A DNA stretch of 64,000 nt from Sabellastarte sp. h YS-2021 (Eukaryota > Annelida > Polychaeta > Sabellida > Sabellidae). Below are positions 1-12,042 of the stretch, one piece after another. Below the pieces are notes generated by a model. The model saw only the letters and a program-made list of their open reading frames with translations, made no database searches and was not told the DNA's origin. A program made the translations under genes and the position numbers. The stretch covers positions 61,176,255-61,240,254 of the forward strand of contig OZ024933.1 of assembly GCA_964017235.1 (NCBI GenBank). The letters are read 5' to 3'. Positions within the stretch are counted from its first letter, which is position 1. Every line of letters begins with the position of its first letter.

Positions 1-1069
1 TCACATAATACTGATGTTGAAGGTGTTACGTTGTACTAATCATTGTTAAAGTTGTTATTAAGGTCATTTAGTGCGATCTGAGCACTGTTAGTAAAGTTTA
101 ACATTTTATTGTATTTTAGTATTTTATAATGCATATACTTTACATTAACAGTTAATATCACATCAACATAAATTAAGCTCGATAATTACAGATCTCCTAT
201 GTCATGTAGTATATGTCAATTGTTGTTTTGCATGTAATATTATTATTTATGTGTTGCATGGTATTAATTATTAATAAACTTGTTACTAATACTCTTGCAA
301 TTTGAGGTGTCACTCCACCACTAAGGTTTTTAGTTTTTTATTTAGCTTTAAGGCGGCTGCATTGCACGAGCTACTTAAAGTGTCTTATTTAGAGCTAGGT
401 GGGTGAGAGCCCCTCAGATCGACATTAAAATCAATCAATCAATCTTTTATTGTCTTTTATTCTTTTTATTAACTACTGTTGCCATGTAACCTCTCTTTAT
501 CATATTTTATTGCATATCTCTGACCTTCAGAGGACATACGTGTATCTTATATTTCTTATATTTTCTTTTAATAGTACAATTATGGGGTATCTCCTATATT
601 TACCCTTCGTAATTAGAATAACATTAAATGGCTAGAACATAATTACCTAGAGTAAACTTTTACACAAACATACAACTAGTTGTTGCCCAACCTCAATTTA
701 TGCTGACATTAAACTCCTGCAAAACTCCACCTTAAGGCCAACCTTAAGGTTTTCTTCCTCCCTCATATTCATCTTTGACTGTCAACCTTTGAGGTTGGGC
801 CACAGCTAAGGCCACCTTAACTTTCACATGTATAAACTATCTTAAGTTCAGTAAATTAGGTAACTTGTTCAGGTGGCTTCTTTGTTAGATAGAATGTTAA
901 TATTTTAGTAATTGTTATTGTAGAATAAAAAATAGTAATCCCCAACCTCAGTCTGTTAATTCTTGACCTTCTTTGGGCAATGTAACCCTAAACCCCAAAA
1001 TTCAGGCTTAGGATTAAGACAAGCCTCAGCATTGGTGGGGAAACTGATATGAAATGGAACAGATAGCCA
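1..1069. other. No gene recognised; small (AATC)n tract
   Basis: This AT-rich stretch has no supported coding region; its open frames are short and unremarkable. A short (AATC)n microsatellite lies at about 431-444. Around 730-830 the motif CCTTAAGG and its relatives recur in both orientations, which suggests repeat-derived DNA, but I could not assign a family. Confidence 0.5.
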
Positions 1070-2330
1070 ATGAGTGCAGCCAAGAGTGACCAAATTACCA
1101 GAAGTTTGGCACTTATGTGTACATTGGATACACGCCCACTTAGCATTGTAGAAGGGGCTGGATTAGGAAATTTTGTGAGGACACTGCACCCAGATTGCAA
1201 GCTACTAGGCAGAACCACAGTAACAAAGTACCTCCACAAAATATCTTTGGATGCAAGATCGAGGTTTTAGGTGAAATTAAAGGAAAGCCTATGTCCCTGA
1301 CAAATGATATCTGGACAACATGTGCTTTGGATGGTTACATATCAGTATTACTGGCCACTTTATTGATGGCAACTGGGCACTGAAAACCATACATGAGTGC
1401 CATACAGGTGTTCATATTGCAAAAGCTATTCTGGATGTGACAACTGATTTTAAGGTAGATCCAAAAAAACATCTCCTGTCTAGTTACTGTCAATGCAACA
1501 AACATGCATGCAGCATCCAGGGAAGGACATTGTCCCTATTCCAGTACAAAAGAACTGCCAAAGGAAAAATCTCCAACTGGTAGCTAAGTCAATGTCCTGT
1601 TACATAACCTTGTGAGAAATTTAGAAACCAGTGAGTTAGATTCAGGTGTGGCACAGAAACTTAAAATATAAAATAAGAGATGGCTTCAGTAAGAGGTTTG
1701 AGATACCAAATGATGGCAAACCAACCTGAAGTAATAGTTCAAAATTCTGTTTCAATTCTTTCAATTGTGGCAATGGCCTGAGACGCAAGATATATAGGAA
1801 CATTATCAAACAAAACAAATGCATAAAATAGATGAGACAGATAGGAACCATGTTGCTGATTTCATCCCAGAAAATAAAATCAAACAGCAAAGGACAGAGG
1901 ATGATGAATCTGAAGTTAAACGGGTAAAAACCACAGAATGTTTGATGGAGTAATGGTGATTGACATCACACATAACACTTCAGTTGAACAAGAAATTATA
2001 GATTATTTCAACGAAGTTGTTAGAATTCCTGCTCCACTTGAATGGTGGAAGGTATCTTAAGTTAGATTTCTAAATTTGGCTTCTTCGGTAAAAAGATACT
2101 ATTCCTGGGACATCTAACCCAAGTGAACGAGTTTTTTTCTGTGGTTGGGCTAACAGTTACCAAGCTGGAGGCATCCTTGGATCCTAATACAGTGAATGAA
2201 ATTCTATTTTTGTACAAACATATGAATAAAACTGTAGGCCAGCTACAGAAGAAAAACTCTCACATGAGGATATTATCTCAGGAATGTGTACCACACCTGA
2301 ATCTGATTCTCAAGACAAGGTAATCCGCAA
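1070..2330 (+). pseudogene. Decayed hAT-superfamily (ZBED-like) transposase
   Basis: The remnant is spread over all three + frames. From 1070 the frame reads ITRSLALMCTLDTRPLSIVE followed by TTVTKYL. Frame changes near 1195 and 1320 continue with LTNDIWTTCA, a TGHFIDGNW segment and HECHTG. Near 2030 the translation gives PAPLEWWK, and at 2123 SVVGLTVTKLEASLDPNTV. This order (catalytic-core segments, a PLEWWK-type motif, then the C-terminal dimerisation region) is that of hAT transposases such as the ZBED1/Ac-like group. In-frame stops and several shifts mean no functional protein. The N-terminal BED zinc finger was not seen. The remnant is old, and element ends and target duplication were not identified. 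Confidence 0.85.
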
Positions 2331-2983
2331 TAGTCTTAAAATAAAGCAAAAACGTAGCTGTAAAAATAACCCCCAAGGTGCACCTTTACCTGCCTTACCA
2401 ATGTTTACATCCTTACCAAAACTCTGAAAAATTTGCTTTACTCAATACTGGACTAATTAGCCGACAGTAAGAAGTGAATAACATTTTTGAAAGACACTAG
2501 TATTGGAACGCCTACTATGCTGCTATTTCAGACATTTGATTGAAGATAACATTTTCTAATTAAGTGTTTATTGTTTTTATTGTCATCCTTTTAAAATTGA
2601 TGTGAATTGTCAAGAAAGTTTTCTGTGTGATAAAAAATAAATAATAAAACACACCTGAAAAGATTTTATTTAGCCAATAATTAAACTTCATCACTTGAGC
2701 ACACATGCATTGGTGACAACCTTAAAGGTAGAAGAACAGAGGATTACTATATTCACCTCATTCTAGTTTCATCTCCTTGACAACAGAGTACAGGTACTGA
2801 TAAGTGCTGAATATCACCTGTGTGGCTGTAAAGGGCTGGAAACTGTGTAAATTTAGCAAAATATTTGCTTTATATATCATAATAATAATAATAATAAAAA
2901 CAGACTTTTAAAGAGAATGTTGCTTTAATGTAACACAGTATTACTTGCAAATATAGAGTAAAGATTAGAGTTCTTTCCAGTAA
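2331..2983. other. Unassigned AT-rich DNA with (AAT)n tract
   Basis: No coding potential was recognised. A short (AAT)n microsatellite sits at about 2879-2896. The stretch separates the hAT remnant from the SINE that follows. Confidence 0.5.
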
Positions 2984-3200
2984 AGGCTGTCATGGTGGTG
3001 CAGTGGTAACACATTTGCCTCCCACCTCTGAGGTCAGAGTTCGAATCCCAGCTTATGTCATCACTCTGCGGCGTCTGCATACACGTCCATCTCTGCGTAT
3101 GTGTCCACATCTGCATCCACATAAACATTTTCTCCTCCTAAAGTACGGGACCCAGAGACATGCTCTTACTTTTAAAAGATACTTTATCTATTGAGGATGA
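2984..3200 (+). mobile_element. tRNA-derived SINE
   Basis: The head has a pol III box A-like motif (TGGTGCAGTGG, about 2995) and a box B-like motif (GTTCGAATCCC, about 3039) at tRNA spacing, with CCTCTGAGG between them. The same head, including the CCTCTGAGG signature, recurs at 19600 (+) and 29126 (-), so this is a dispersed family. The body after about 3060 differs from the copy at 28929-29126, which may reflect subfamilies. The right end is approximate. Confidence 0.7.
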
Positions 3201-3469
3201 TAAATCATAAAATCCACGCATACCTGTCCGTTCATCTGTTCCCCAGAGCTATTAGAAGTGAGGTACCCCCACCCAAAGTGTGAAAATTTTAACACTTTAT
3301 CACAATTTTCTCATTGACTATTGAAGGGATTTCTCTCTTATCTTGCATATATACTAGGCTACAGGTAGATTCCCTTGAGTGAGTAAAAGACCTGGATCTT
3401 TCTTAATTATTTTTAATGAATTTTTAAAATAAATTTTAATACATTTAGAGTATATTATTAAAATATGTT

Positions 3470-4390
3470 ATTCAGCTACTTTTTCCATAGCTACAACATG
3501 GTCAGTAACTTGGAAATCTACCCCTATGGCTTAGTAAGTAATAGCTACTTTCGGACTTTTCAGTAACTTCTATAATGCATAAAATCACTCGTAAACTGAA
3601 AGCCATTGCACTTAGAGAATTTATATAAATATGTTATTCAGCCACTTTTGGGTCAATTATAACATAATAAAATTTCGGACCTGTAGCTCATTGCATAGCT
3701 TAGTAATAGCTACGTTGAGGTTATCACTGTTGAGTAAATCAGTTATAACTTGAAAACTATTGCATTTAGAGTATTTGGTTTAAATAAGTTATGCACCTAC
3801 TTTTGAATCAGCTATAGCATAGTAAATTACAGACCTGTAGCTCACTGCATAGCTGAGTAATATATACTTTGAGGTTCTCACTGCTGAGTAAATTGCTTAT
3901 AACTTGAAAACTGTTGTATTTAGAGAAATTTGTTTGCATATGTTATTTACCTACTTTTCAGTCCGTTATAGCATAGTAAAATTGCAGACCTCTAGTTCAT
4001 TGCATAGCTGAGTAATAGCTACTTTGAATTAATCAATGTTGAGTAAATTAGTTGTTACTTGACATATAGAGTATTTTGTTTAAATATGTTGTTTACCTAC
4101 TTTTGAGTCAGCTAGGGCATAGCGAAATTGGAGACATGTAACTCATTGCATAGCTAGTATTGAATAGCTACTCCAGGTTCTCATTGTTGAGTAAATCAGT
4201 TGTAACTTGAAAACTATTGCATTTACAGTATTTTCTTTAAATATGTTATACACCTACTTTCCAGAGAGTGAAATTGCCCACCCGTACCTCATTGCATAGA
4301 TGAGCAATAGATACTTTCAGATTATCACTGTTGAGGAAACCAGCTATATCTTGAAAATTATTGCATTTAGACTATTTTTTAATTTTGTAA
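3470..4390. repeat. Tandem array, period about 150 bp, about 6 copies
   Basis: The phrase CTCATTGCATAGCT and relatives recur at 3687, 3841, 3996, 4142 and 4288, spacings of 146-155 bp. Each unit also holds GTTGAGTAAAT and CTTGAAAACTATTGCATTTA. An eroded first unit starts near 3470. Unit divergence is moderate, so the array is not recent. No coding potential was seen. Confidence 0.85.
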
Positions 4391-4902
4391 ACTAAAATGC
4401 TAATAAAAATAACTATAAAACTATCACAAATTATCACGTTTGAAAATCAGACGGGACCACATAGCAGCCATCAGAAACTGCCATGCAGCTTTAAATCATG
4501 CCCCCTAGTGACTAAACATTTAAACACTGGGGTGATGGAGTGATATGGTTGAAGAGAAATGCTAATTTAAAATTAGAATTTAATGATTCTTGCTGAACCG
4601 AGAAAGTTGCAGAATTCTTCCAAATAAATATTGGCCCATATATCCCATCACTACCTTTGGGCCTAAACTCATCTGACATTCAACAATAATCTATCTTTTT
4701 TAATCAATGATTTTTGAGTCTGCCGTTTGATGCCAGTTATTCTACAAAATACAGTTTTTCTTGATTATCCTTTATGTCTTATACAGTGTGCAATATATCC
4801 TGACAAGTACAGTGACATTATGTTACTTTATAATAGTTGTACAGTTATGAAAAACACAGTTGCTTTGATAAAGGAAGTCATTGTTTCTGTGGTTATCATC
4901 AG

Positions 4903-5037
4903 CATCTGAGAAGGCAGGTTCCTGCCGAGCAGTTGGGAGTTATGGAATATGTGTGGAAGAATGTTCTAGTGATTATAGTTGTCCAGGTCCTCAGAAATGC
5001 TGCTCCAATGGATGTGGTCATGTGTGTATGGATCCAA
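4903..5037 (+). CDS. WAP-domain exon, copy 1 of 3 (secreted protein)
   Basis: A 135-nt internal exon follows an acceptor (TTATCATCAG) and precedes a consensus donor (GTAAGT at 5038). Both introns are phase 1. The translation contains [30 protein letters not shown] and ends MDP, giving all eight cysteines of the WAP four-disulfide core with the adjacent CC pair. WAP domains occur in secreted protease inhibitors, antimicrobial proteins and molluscan shell proteins such as perlwapin; the substrate here is unknown. No signal-peptide exon for this gene was found, so the 5' end may lie outside the window. Downstream copies at 8107 and 16591 are phase-compatible. Confidence 0.85.
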
Positions 5038-5079
5038 GTAAGTATTTGATCATTTATTTATTTATTTTATTTATTTGGG

Positions 5080-5240
5080 TTTTGCTGGTAGTTGCTTGCC
5101 GTTGGTCGGCAGTTTACAGTACACAACCCTAGCGAACTCTATGTACTGGTTTCCTCTGCCCTTCCAACTACCCATCGTGATATGACCTGTACAGTGTTGA
5201 AAGCGACGTAAAACCACAAATAAACAATAAACAATCAACA
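5080..5240 (+). mobile_element. SINE fragment (3' body and tail)
   Basis: The fragment contains GGTAGTTGCTTGCCG, TTTACAGTA, CTGGTTTCCTC and a tail with GCGACGTAAAACCACAAATA. The same blocks occur in reverse orientation in the SINE at 28929-29126, whose head is tRNA-like. The tRNA head is absent here, so this is a 5'-truncated copy inserted in the intron just after WAP exon 1. Confidence 0.7.
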
Positions 5241-5311
5241 GAAATGAGCATTTTCAAATATACACACAGCATTTATCTCACTGTATGAACAATAGGTTCT
5301 ACCCAGAAATA

Positions 5312-5951
5312 GAGAGTTTGCGAACAACGTTTTTCATGCCCGTATCTACTTTCCGCTACGTTACACGTCATTGATTTCTGTGTGTGATGTCATTTCATAA
5401 GGTTTTAACTACACAAGGTTACGTTTTTTATGTGGCAAACGGCTTTGCCACGTAATCTATTTCCCTTGTGGCTTTATTAATTACTGGAGCAATAAAGTGT
5501 GTTATACATGTCCGTACAGAGTTCTTGAGAGACTGTAGATTATTTTTAGCAACTTTGTCAATTTTTGAAAAACCCAAGTGTACAACGACCAGCCTTTTTT
5601 CATCCCCTGTCATAAATTTTTTTGAAGTAATGCACACAATCCTCCAAAGTTTTATGTACGTTTGTTTTACAAGCTATTAAACTTGTGGGTTTATTGGCTA
5701 TTGGGTCAATACAGTTTGTAATATATATCAGTACCCAGTTCATTCAGAACTGTAGATGATTAAAACCAGTGTATTTATCTTTATTGACTTGTATAACTCC
5801 CAATATATTTAAAAGAAATACTTGTAAAATTCATGGTTCAAACGCTGTTCGCAAACAAAACTCCCCCCTAATGGCTTTCTCCCCCCCTATTGATTAATTA
5901 TGTTGCGTATTTTTGCAAGGGGCGTTTGTGAAACGTTGTTCGCAAACTCTC
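5312..5951. mobile_element. MITE, 640 bp, TA target duplication
   Basis: The ends are inverted repeats: GAGAGTTTGCGAACAACGTT at 5312 and its complement ending at 5951. Both are flanked by TA (5310-5311, 5952-5953). The second exon copy has uninterrupted sequence at the equivalent point (near 8445-8455), which shows this is an insertion. A TA duplication suggests mobilisation by a Tc1/mariner-type transposase. No coding capacity was seen. Internally, a segment near 5500-5580 is loosely repeated near 5710-5790. Confidence 0.8.
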
Positions 5952-6780
5952 TATTATGTCTACAGTGTACGTGCAAAAGACCTAACTTTAAAATAATTCA
6001 TTGCTTTCCCTTCATCTTAAATAAACAATTTAAAATACATGCAAGGCTTATATCTAATTTAAAGAGTGTGTTCAATATTGGTTTATCAAATGTTGGAATT
6101 AAATTGATGACTAGTGCTGCTGCAGCTTAACTTGCTAATATGTATTGGTATTTAGTTTATAAAGGTTTCAAATCCTCTTGCTTTTTCCTAACACAAAGTG
6201 TAAAAATATATCCACTTTTCAATTGAGAAATATAGATACTGATACAGTTTAGCAGTCTTTTCAGGATCTTTTGCTATGTAAAATATGACACCAATTTTTG
6301 ACACATAACTTGCTGTGAAAATATCAGATTCTACGAGCATGCATGCAGTTTTTAAAAGCATTCCAAATGAGACAGTGAAATCTGTAAAGAGTGCATCATC
6401 GTGTGTTTCCTGTTAAAAGTATGACTAGGACTTTCTGTATATCTGGCAGACATGTATTTTGTGATTTTGTAATGCATTAATAGTTCATTTATAAGAATCT
6501 ATATCAGATATATAACAAATACTCATTGTGTATATTTCAATAATGCTTTCTAATTGAAAAATAATAACTGTCAATTAACAAGGCTGTGTTAGGGTTAACT
6601 GAAACAATGAATCAGGGCAAATCAGAAGTATTTTTTAGAAAAAGTTTTGATAAAATTCTATTATACAGAAAATAAATGGCCCTATGCCATACTAAACCAA
6701 AACAAAACAATCCATTACAATATACCCTCTCTAGAATGAAGGTACTAATATGTGCAGAAATTAAAAAAATATGTTAATTA

Positions 6781-7735
6781 ACGCTCGACGATAGGAGAGG
6801 GTTATTGTGATCAGTTTGTTTCTGTCTGTCTGTCTGTCTTTCTGTCTGTCTGTCTGTGCACCGTTTTGCCCTTATAGCTCAAAAACTATGACATAAATCT
6901 CTCTCAAATTTGGTGGGCAGGTATTTCATGGGGTACAGACGGATTCTTCCATATTTGGTGTAATTTGTTTAAAAATTAAAGTCAGGAGAGAGTTTTTCTT
7001 ATTTTTAGTTGGGAATACACAGTGAAACTACTTCTCTTCATCACATACATAAAAAATCAATATTTTGCTTTCTGATGTCATTATACTTAATGATGTCACA
7101 ATGCAATTCTCATTGTGAGGTCACAAACCTAGCTTGTGATACTTGCTGTCTTTAAGTAAAAATATTTCTTCTCATTTTATGTCTTGAAATTGACACAAAG
7201 ATATAATAAAGAAGGGGGGGGGGGGGGGGGGGGGGTATATTCATCATTTTTATTAATTTTTATTACTTCTGTTTTTATTTTCTCTTTTTTTCTTTCAATT
7301 CCTTGACAGTCCATCACAAAAATTTACCATGAGTGATTTTCACCAAGAAGTGACTTTTAAGCTATATTTTACCTCCACCAGCAGTTTATGTTTTTGGGTG
7401 CAAATTGTTTGTCTATTTGTCTGTCTGTTTTTTGGTGTTTAGATTACTCAAGAATTAATGAACAGATCTTTATTAAAAACTTTTTGTAGGTAGGACCTGG
7501 CCAAAGAAAGAAGTTACTAATAGAAAGATCTGGATCTTATTTTGGATACAAAAAATCAAGAATTTTTCGAGGTCCCATTTCAATGTATTTTTAATGAATT
7601 TGGCTTTCTACTTGATATTTCTTCGAAAATTAATTTACATGTTTGGTTTTATTTTATTGTCTTCCTTACAATACTTTATATCACTTTAGAGACTGGTCAC
7701 ATGGAGTCGAGTGTTTTGCTCTCTCTGAGTGCATC
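6781..7735. repeat. Inserted repeat with (TCTG)n and a 22-bp G run
   Basis: This segment interrupts the first duplicated unit relative to the second. It contains a (TCTG)n tract at about 6822-6857, then text of the kind seen in other repeats here (TCAAAAACTATGAC, AAATTTGGTGGGCAGG) and an uninterrupted run of G at 7214-7235. Element ends were not resolved, and no gene was recognised. Confidence 0.55.
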
Positions 7736-8106
7736 TTGTTTTAAATTGGGTTCTGTGTTAACATTTGATGATACCGACTGATTCGAGAAAGTTGCAGAAT
7801 TCTTCCAAATAAATATTGGCTCATATCATATCATCATCATCATTGCTTTTGGACCTGAACTCATCTGGCATTCAACAATAATACATCCTTTTTAAATCAA
7901 TAATTTTTAAGTTTACAGTATGATGCCAGTTAAACTACAGAATACATTTAAGACGACTTTCATAGAATATCCTTTGTGCCTTCTTATTCTGTGATCAACA
8001 TGTGCTGCCAATATAGTGACACTATGTTATTTTATAATAGTTGTGCAGTTACGAAAAAAAATACAGTTGCTTTGATAAAGAAAATCATTGTCTCTGTGGT
8101 TATCAG

Positions 8107-8244
8107 TATCATCTGAGAAGCCAGGTTCCTGTCCAAGACCTGTGGGAATTGGAATATGTGTGGAAAGCTGTTCTGGTGATTATAGTTGTCCAGATTCTCA
8201 GAAATGCTGCTCCAATGGATGTGGTCGTGTGTGTATGAATCCAA
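8107..8244 (+). CDS. WAP-domain exon, copy 2 of 3 (shifted acceptor)
   Basis: The exon encodes [30 protein letters not shown] and MNP, with all eight WAP cysteines. The donor GTAAGT begins at 8245 and leaves phase 1. At the position of the acceptor AG used in copies 1 and 3, this copy has AT, but a new AG lies three bases upstream (8105-8106). Use of that AG makes a 138-nt exon with one extra codon and an unchanged frame, so the copy can still be spliced. Start choice rests on this inference; transcript data would decide. Flanking intron matches copies 1 and 3. Confidence 0.8.
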
Positions 8245-9309
8245 GTAAGTATTTGATCAAGGATAAAGGTACATCTGGGTGTGACAATAGGTTATCTACA
8301 CAGAAATATATTAGTATATCTGTAGTATACATGCGGAGGGCCTTTAAAAAACTTAAAATAAGTCATTGCTTTCAACTTAAATGAACATTTTGAAATACCC
8401 ATTCAGCATTTATCTCACTGTATGAAAAATGGGTTCTTCCCAGAAATATGTCATGTCTACAGTGTACATGCAAAAGACCTAACGTTAAAATAATTCATTG
8501 TTTTCCCTTCATCTTAAATAAACGACTTAAAGTACATGCAAGGCTCATATATCATTGATTGAGCATAAAATATTGCTTAATTAAATGTTATGATTGAAGT
8601 GGTGATTAGTGATGTTACAGCTTAACTTCCTAATGTGTATTGGTATTTATCTTATTAAGTTTCCAAATCCTCTTGCTTTTTCCTTAACTCAAAGTGTATA
8701 TGCCCACTTAAGGCACTCAATACATTTTCCAATTAAGAAATACAAACATAGTTTTGATATGTAAAATATGACACCAATATGCGACACAAACTTTGCTTTG
8801 AAAATATAAGATTCTACAAGAGTTCAAGGCCAAGTTTTGTTGAAACACACATAGGCATTGCAAACCAGAGAGCGAAATATGTAACAATTGCATCATTATG
8901 TGTTTCATGTTACAAGTATTACTAAGATTTACTTTATGGCTGGATTTCAGATATATAGCAGATATTCATTGTGTATATTTCAATAATGCTTTCTAATTGA
9001 AAAATAATAACTGTCAATTAACAATTTATAATGGAAACAATGAATCGGGGGGAATGGGAAACAGTATTTTGTAGAAAAACTTTTGAAAACAATTGGATTA
9101 CATAGAAATGAATCAGTCATATGCTATACTAAACCAAAACAACACACTGCATTACAATATACCCTCTGTACATAGAAATTTACAGCAAAAATGTAAAAAA
9201 AATATGTGCACAAATAAGAAAAATGAGTTACTTTTAAATTGTATTCTGTATTACAATTTGATGATACTTACTGATCCAAAAAAGGTTGCAGAATTCTTCC
9301 AAGTAAATA

Positions 9310-9461
9310 GTTGTCCTTTTATAGGTCATAGATGCCAGGTCAAAGGTTAGGGAGAAAGGTCAAAATGAGATGTACTGTTTGGGGTTTTTAGTTACATGTT
9401 AGTACAAGATTATACAATATTTAAAATTTCAGAAATAAAATGTGGGAAATTTTAAAGCCCA
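9310..9461 (-). repeat. Split direct repeat B2 of the Ngaro-like element
   Basis: This 152-bp repeat matches 10899-11050 with about five differences. It forms the 3' terminus of the minus-strand element and abuts host sequence at 9309. Confidence 0.88.
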
Positions 9462-9962
9462 CTACCTAAACAGGGGTATATAAATAACACTACCCCAACA
9501 GGGGTAACAAGAATAGTTTTATCAGTAACACGACAGTATGCATGGAAACAACATGGCAATAAGCGTCGCAGAGTTGAAGGTTTGGGTTAAAATAGTTTCA
9601 ATTCATGAAGGGGAACAAGCAAGATTCGCCTATCCCTAATACGACAACATTTTGGTAAAAACCCCTCCCCCGGGATAAGGAAGGACAAATGTTGAAGCAA
9701 CATGCTCTAAATACCCCTCTGAGTGTGGAGCAAGTAAAAACAACACAGAGGGACCCTTATTAATGCCTGGTGCGGGGATCTACCAAATCTACCAATCTAC
9801 CATGTCCCCAAAATCTCAACAGGCCACATCAATCCATTGGAGACCTCCCTGTCCATGGGACGTGGATAGGGGTCAAGACTGCTGAGGATGCCCGAGGGCA
9901 GGCTAATAATACCTAGTGGCGCCACTTACTAGGCATGTCCCCGAAAGCAACAACCTATGCTA

Positions 9963-10543
9963 TTGATCACTTGTTCAGTAAATGTGAAAAGGCAAATGTA
10001 TTATGGGAGAATGTTAAAATATGGATCCAAAATAAATTAGCAATAAATTTTAACATTACAGATAGCATGAAAATTTTGGGCTATTTAACCTATGATAAAA
10101 ACTTTTGGCCTTTAAATTTAATCCTCCTGGTTACAAGGAAATACCTTTATTGGTGTTCAAGGAATGACTTTAAAATAAATATTTATTATTTACAAAAAGA
10201 AATGAAGAAAATGTTTATAGAACAAAAGTGTTTAAATGAGATAAAGTATCAAAACAGAGAGTTTTCCAAAAAGTGGGCTGTGTGGCAAAATTTGTTTACA
10301 GGAATAGGCATCTAAAATATTTCAAGAAAGTTTTCACAAAAGACAACATTTAGTTTTTTTCTGTGTTTACTGGTTTTAATGATATTTATTTATTTTATTT
10401 TTCTTGGGTTTCTTTTGGTCTGCAATGTTCTTTATGGGAAAAATTGAATGGAAAAATATAGCTTGTGATTTGTTAAGGTATCTGTCTGTATGTATATATC
10501 CTTCAGAAAAAAAAATACAAAAAAAAAAAATAAAAAATAAAAA
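9963..10543 (+). mobile_element. 5'-truncated LINE with target duplication
   Basis: An open frame (about 9935-10315) gives the C-terminal end of a LINE reverse transcriptase: HLFSKCEKANVLWENVKIWI, later NLILLVTRKYLYWCSRND, ending FSKKWAVWQNL. A short 3' region and an A-rich tail (10507-10543) follow. The 14-bp sequence AACAACCTATGCTA flanks the insert at 9949-9962 and 10544-10557, a target site duplication of normal LINE type. The insert lies in the A2-B2 spacer of the Ngaro-like element, so it is younger than that element. No catalytic domain remains. Confidence 0.85.
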
Positions 10544-10691
10544 AACAACCTATGCTAATCCTGATGGGGAGTTCTCTACCCTGGGACAGGAGTAGGGACA
10601 GGGTTGCCATACATTTTGACCAAGTCACACTGCCCACAGGTGGTCAAACTGTGTCAGGTAAGTAATTATGTGTAGAGGAGGGATGGTGGGT

Positions 10692-10896
10692 AAAATACAT
10701 GTGTTGACTTCAATAACATAGTCAAGAATGACCAAATATTGACCACATGTTGACCAGTGTGGGCTCCAATGAAGCGTGAATGCTGGTGATTGGCTTGATT
10801 GAAAATAAACAGGATAAACAGAGGAATAGAATACCTAGGTTCCTTAAGGTAGTGTCCAACTGCTTGGACAGGCCCCTCACATGGCCATGTTACCTA
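10692..10896 (-). repeat. Split direct repeat A2 of the Ngaro-like element
   Basis: This 205-bp repeat appears identical to 16099-16303. It joins B1 through a CA dinucleotide at 10897-10898; the equivalent outer junction has TA. It contains the inverted motif CCAACTGCTTGG (about 10858). Confidence 0.9.
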
Positions 10897-10898
10897 CA

Positions 10899-11050
10899 GT
10901 TGTCCTTTTACAGGTCATAGATGCCAGGTCAAAGGTTAGGGAGAAAAGTCAAAATGAGATATACTGTTTGGGATTTTTATTTACATGTTAGTACAAGATT
11001 ATACAATATTTAAAATTTCAGAAATAAAATGTGGGAAATTTTAAAGCCCA
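10899..11050 (-). repeat. Split direct repeat B1 of the Ngaro-like element
   Basis: This is the internal copy of the 152-bp B repeat, lying directly after the recombinase coding region on the minus strand and joined to A2. In this class the B1A2 junction is thought to restore the joined ends needed for a circular intermediate. Confidence 0.88.
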
Positions 11051-11058
11051 AACCCAAA

Positions 11059-12041
11059 CTAGAAGTGAGGGGGGATTGTGGAGGCAAAGGTCTGGGGAAT
11101 AACTGAGGCTGCCATGGAGGCATTTTTGAGGTAGGTCCAAACAGCAGAGCTTCGACAGAGGCCATGAGCCATGATGTTTTGTAAAGGAACATTGTGGTTG
11201 AAGGCATATGTGGCCCCAGACCTTCTGAATGTATGGAATCCATGACCTTGCAGATGTATATTTCTAGAGGTCAAAATGGTTTTCAATGCAGCTTTAATGT
11301 GTGTGTCGATTATCTGGACAAAAGGATAGAAGTTATTAGCAAAAAGGGGTGCTGAAGGAGGAAGTGGCCTGGATGCAAAGAGATTCCTGAGTGCCCTGAC
11401 AGGGCACAGGTATATGTTTTTTGACTGGAAGTTGGATGATGTGATATGATTTGGAATCCTGAAGAGTTTTTGTCCATTTGATGATCAGGTGAGCAGATTG
11501 GTTATCAAAAACTAGGTGGTTCCTTAAGCAATGCCTTCTAGGATCAAATTTTTTGGTACTATGAGGGGCAATGTTTGACATCCTAAGAAATCCATAGAAT
11601 GCTGTTAAAAATATGGCTCTGAACAATAAGGGATCAGACAGCATATCACAGCTGATGGAAATGAGGTATAAGGTTCTACTGTTAAATATACCCCTTGGGG
11701 TTGGGAGAAATTGTGAATTAATGGATATGCTTCGAATGTACCTAGAGATAGAGCTGTCTAACAGTGAAGAATCAGGTAGGTGGTAGTATTTAGCCATTGA
11801 TGTAATTGAAGACAAGTAATTTTTTATAACTTTAGGAGAGAGGTCATTTTTGTATAAGTATTCCAGAAAAACTAAGATGTTATGTACAGTCAGAGTTACA
11901 GGCAGACCCATGAATATCATGAATGCTAAAAAAGTTCTAAAATGTCTGTAATGGGCTTCAGTGGTCGAGGGTCTGTATGTCTTCTGTATTCTAGCCCAAG
12001 CTGATTCCAATAGAGGGTGAGTCTGTGGGTTCGAACCTGAA
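11059..12041 (-). pseudogene. DIRS-type tyrosine recombinase (one frameshift)
   Basis: The minus-strand frame ending at 11336 holds an N-terminal core-binding region (LLESAWARIQKTYRPSTTEA, then FLAFMIFMGLPVTL) and the first catalytic arginine motif (AFYGFLRMSNIAP). A frameshift at about 11290-11340 moves to a second frame carrying GHGFHTFRRSGATYAF and GLCRSSAVWTYL. These supply the HxxR box and the tyrosine nucleophile typical of DIRS recombinases, so all key residues are visible across two frames. The protein would join the element's circular DNA to the genome. The frameshift makes this copy inactive unless it is a sequencing error. Confidence 0.88.
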
Positions 12042-12042
12042 A

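Noticed and set aside
4847-4910. Signal peptide directly before WAP exon 1 (frame [20 protein letters not shown])
   Set aside because: The frame ends in a stop and is out of frame with the WAP domain; the stretch is better read as intron and acceptor.
4880-4920. Minus-strand CTGATGA...GAAA near WAP exon 1
   Set aside because: The segment between does not form stem II and there is no stem III; it is a chance match overlapping the exon boundary.
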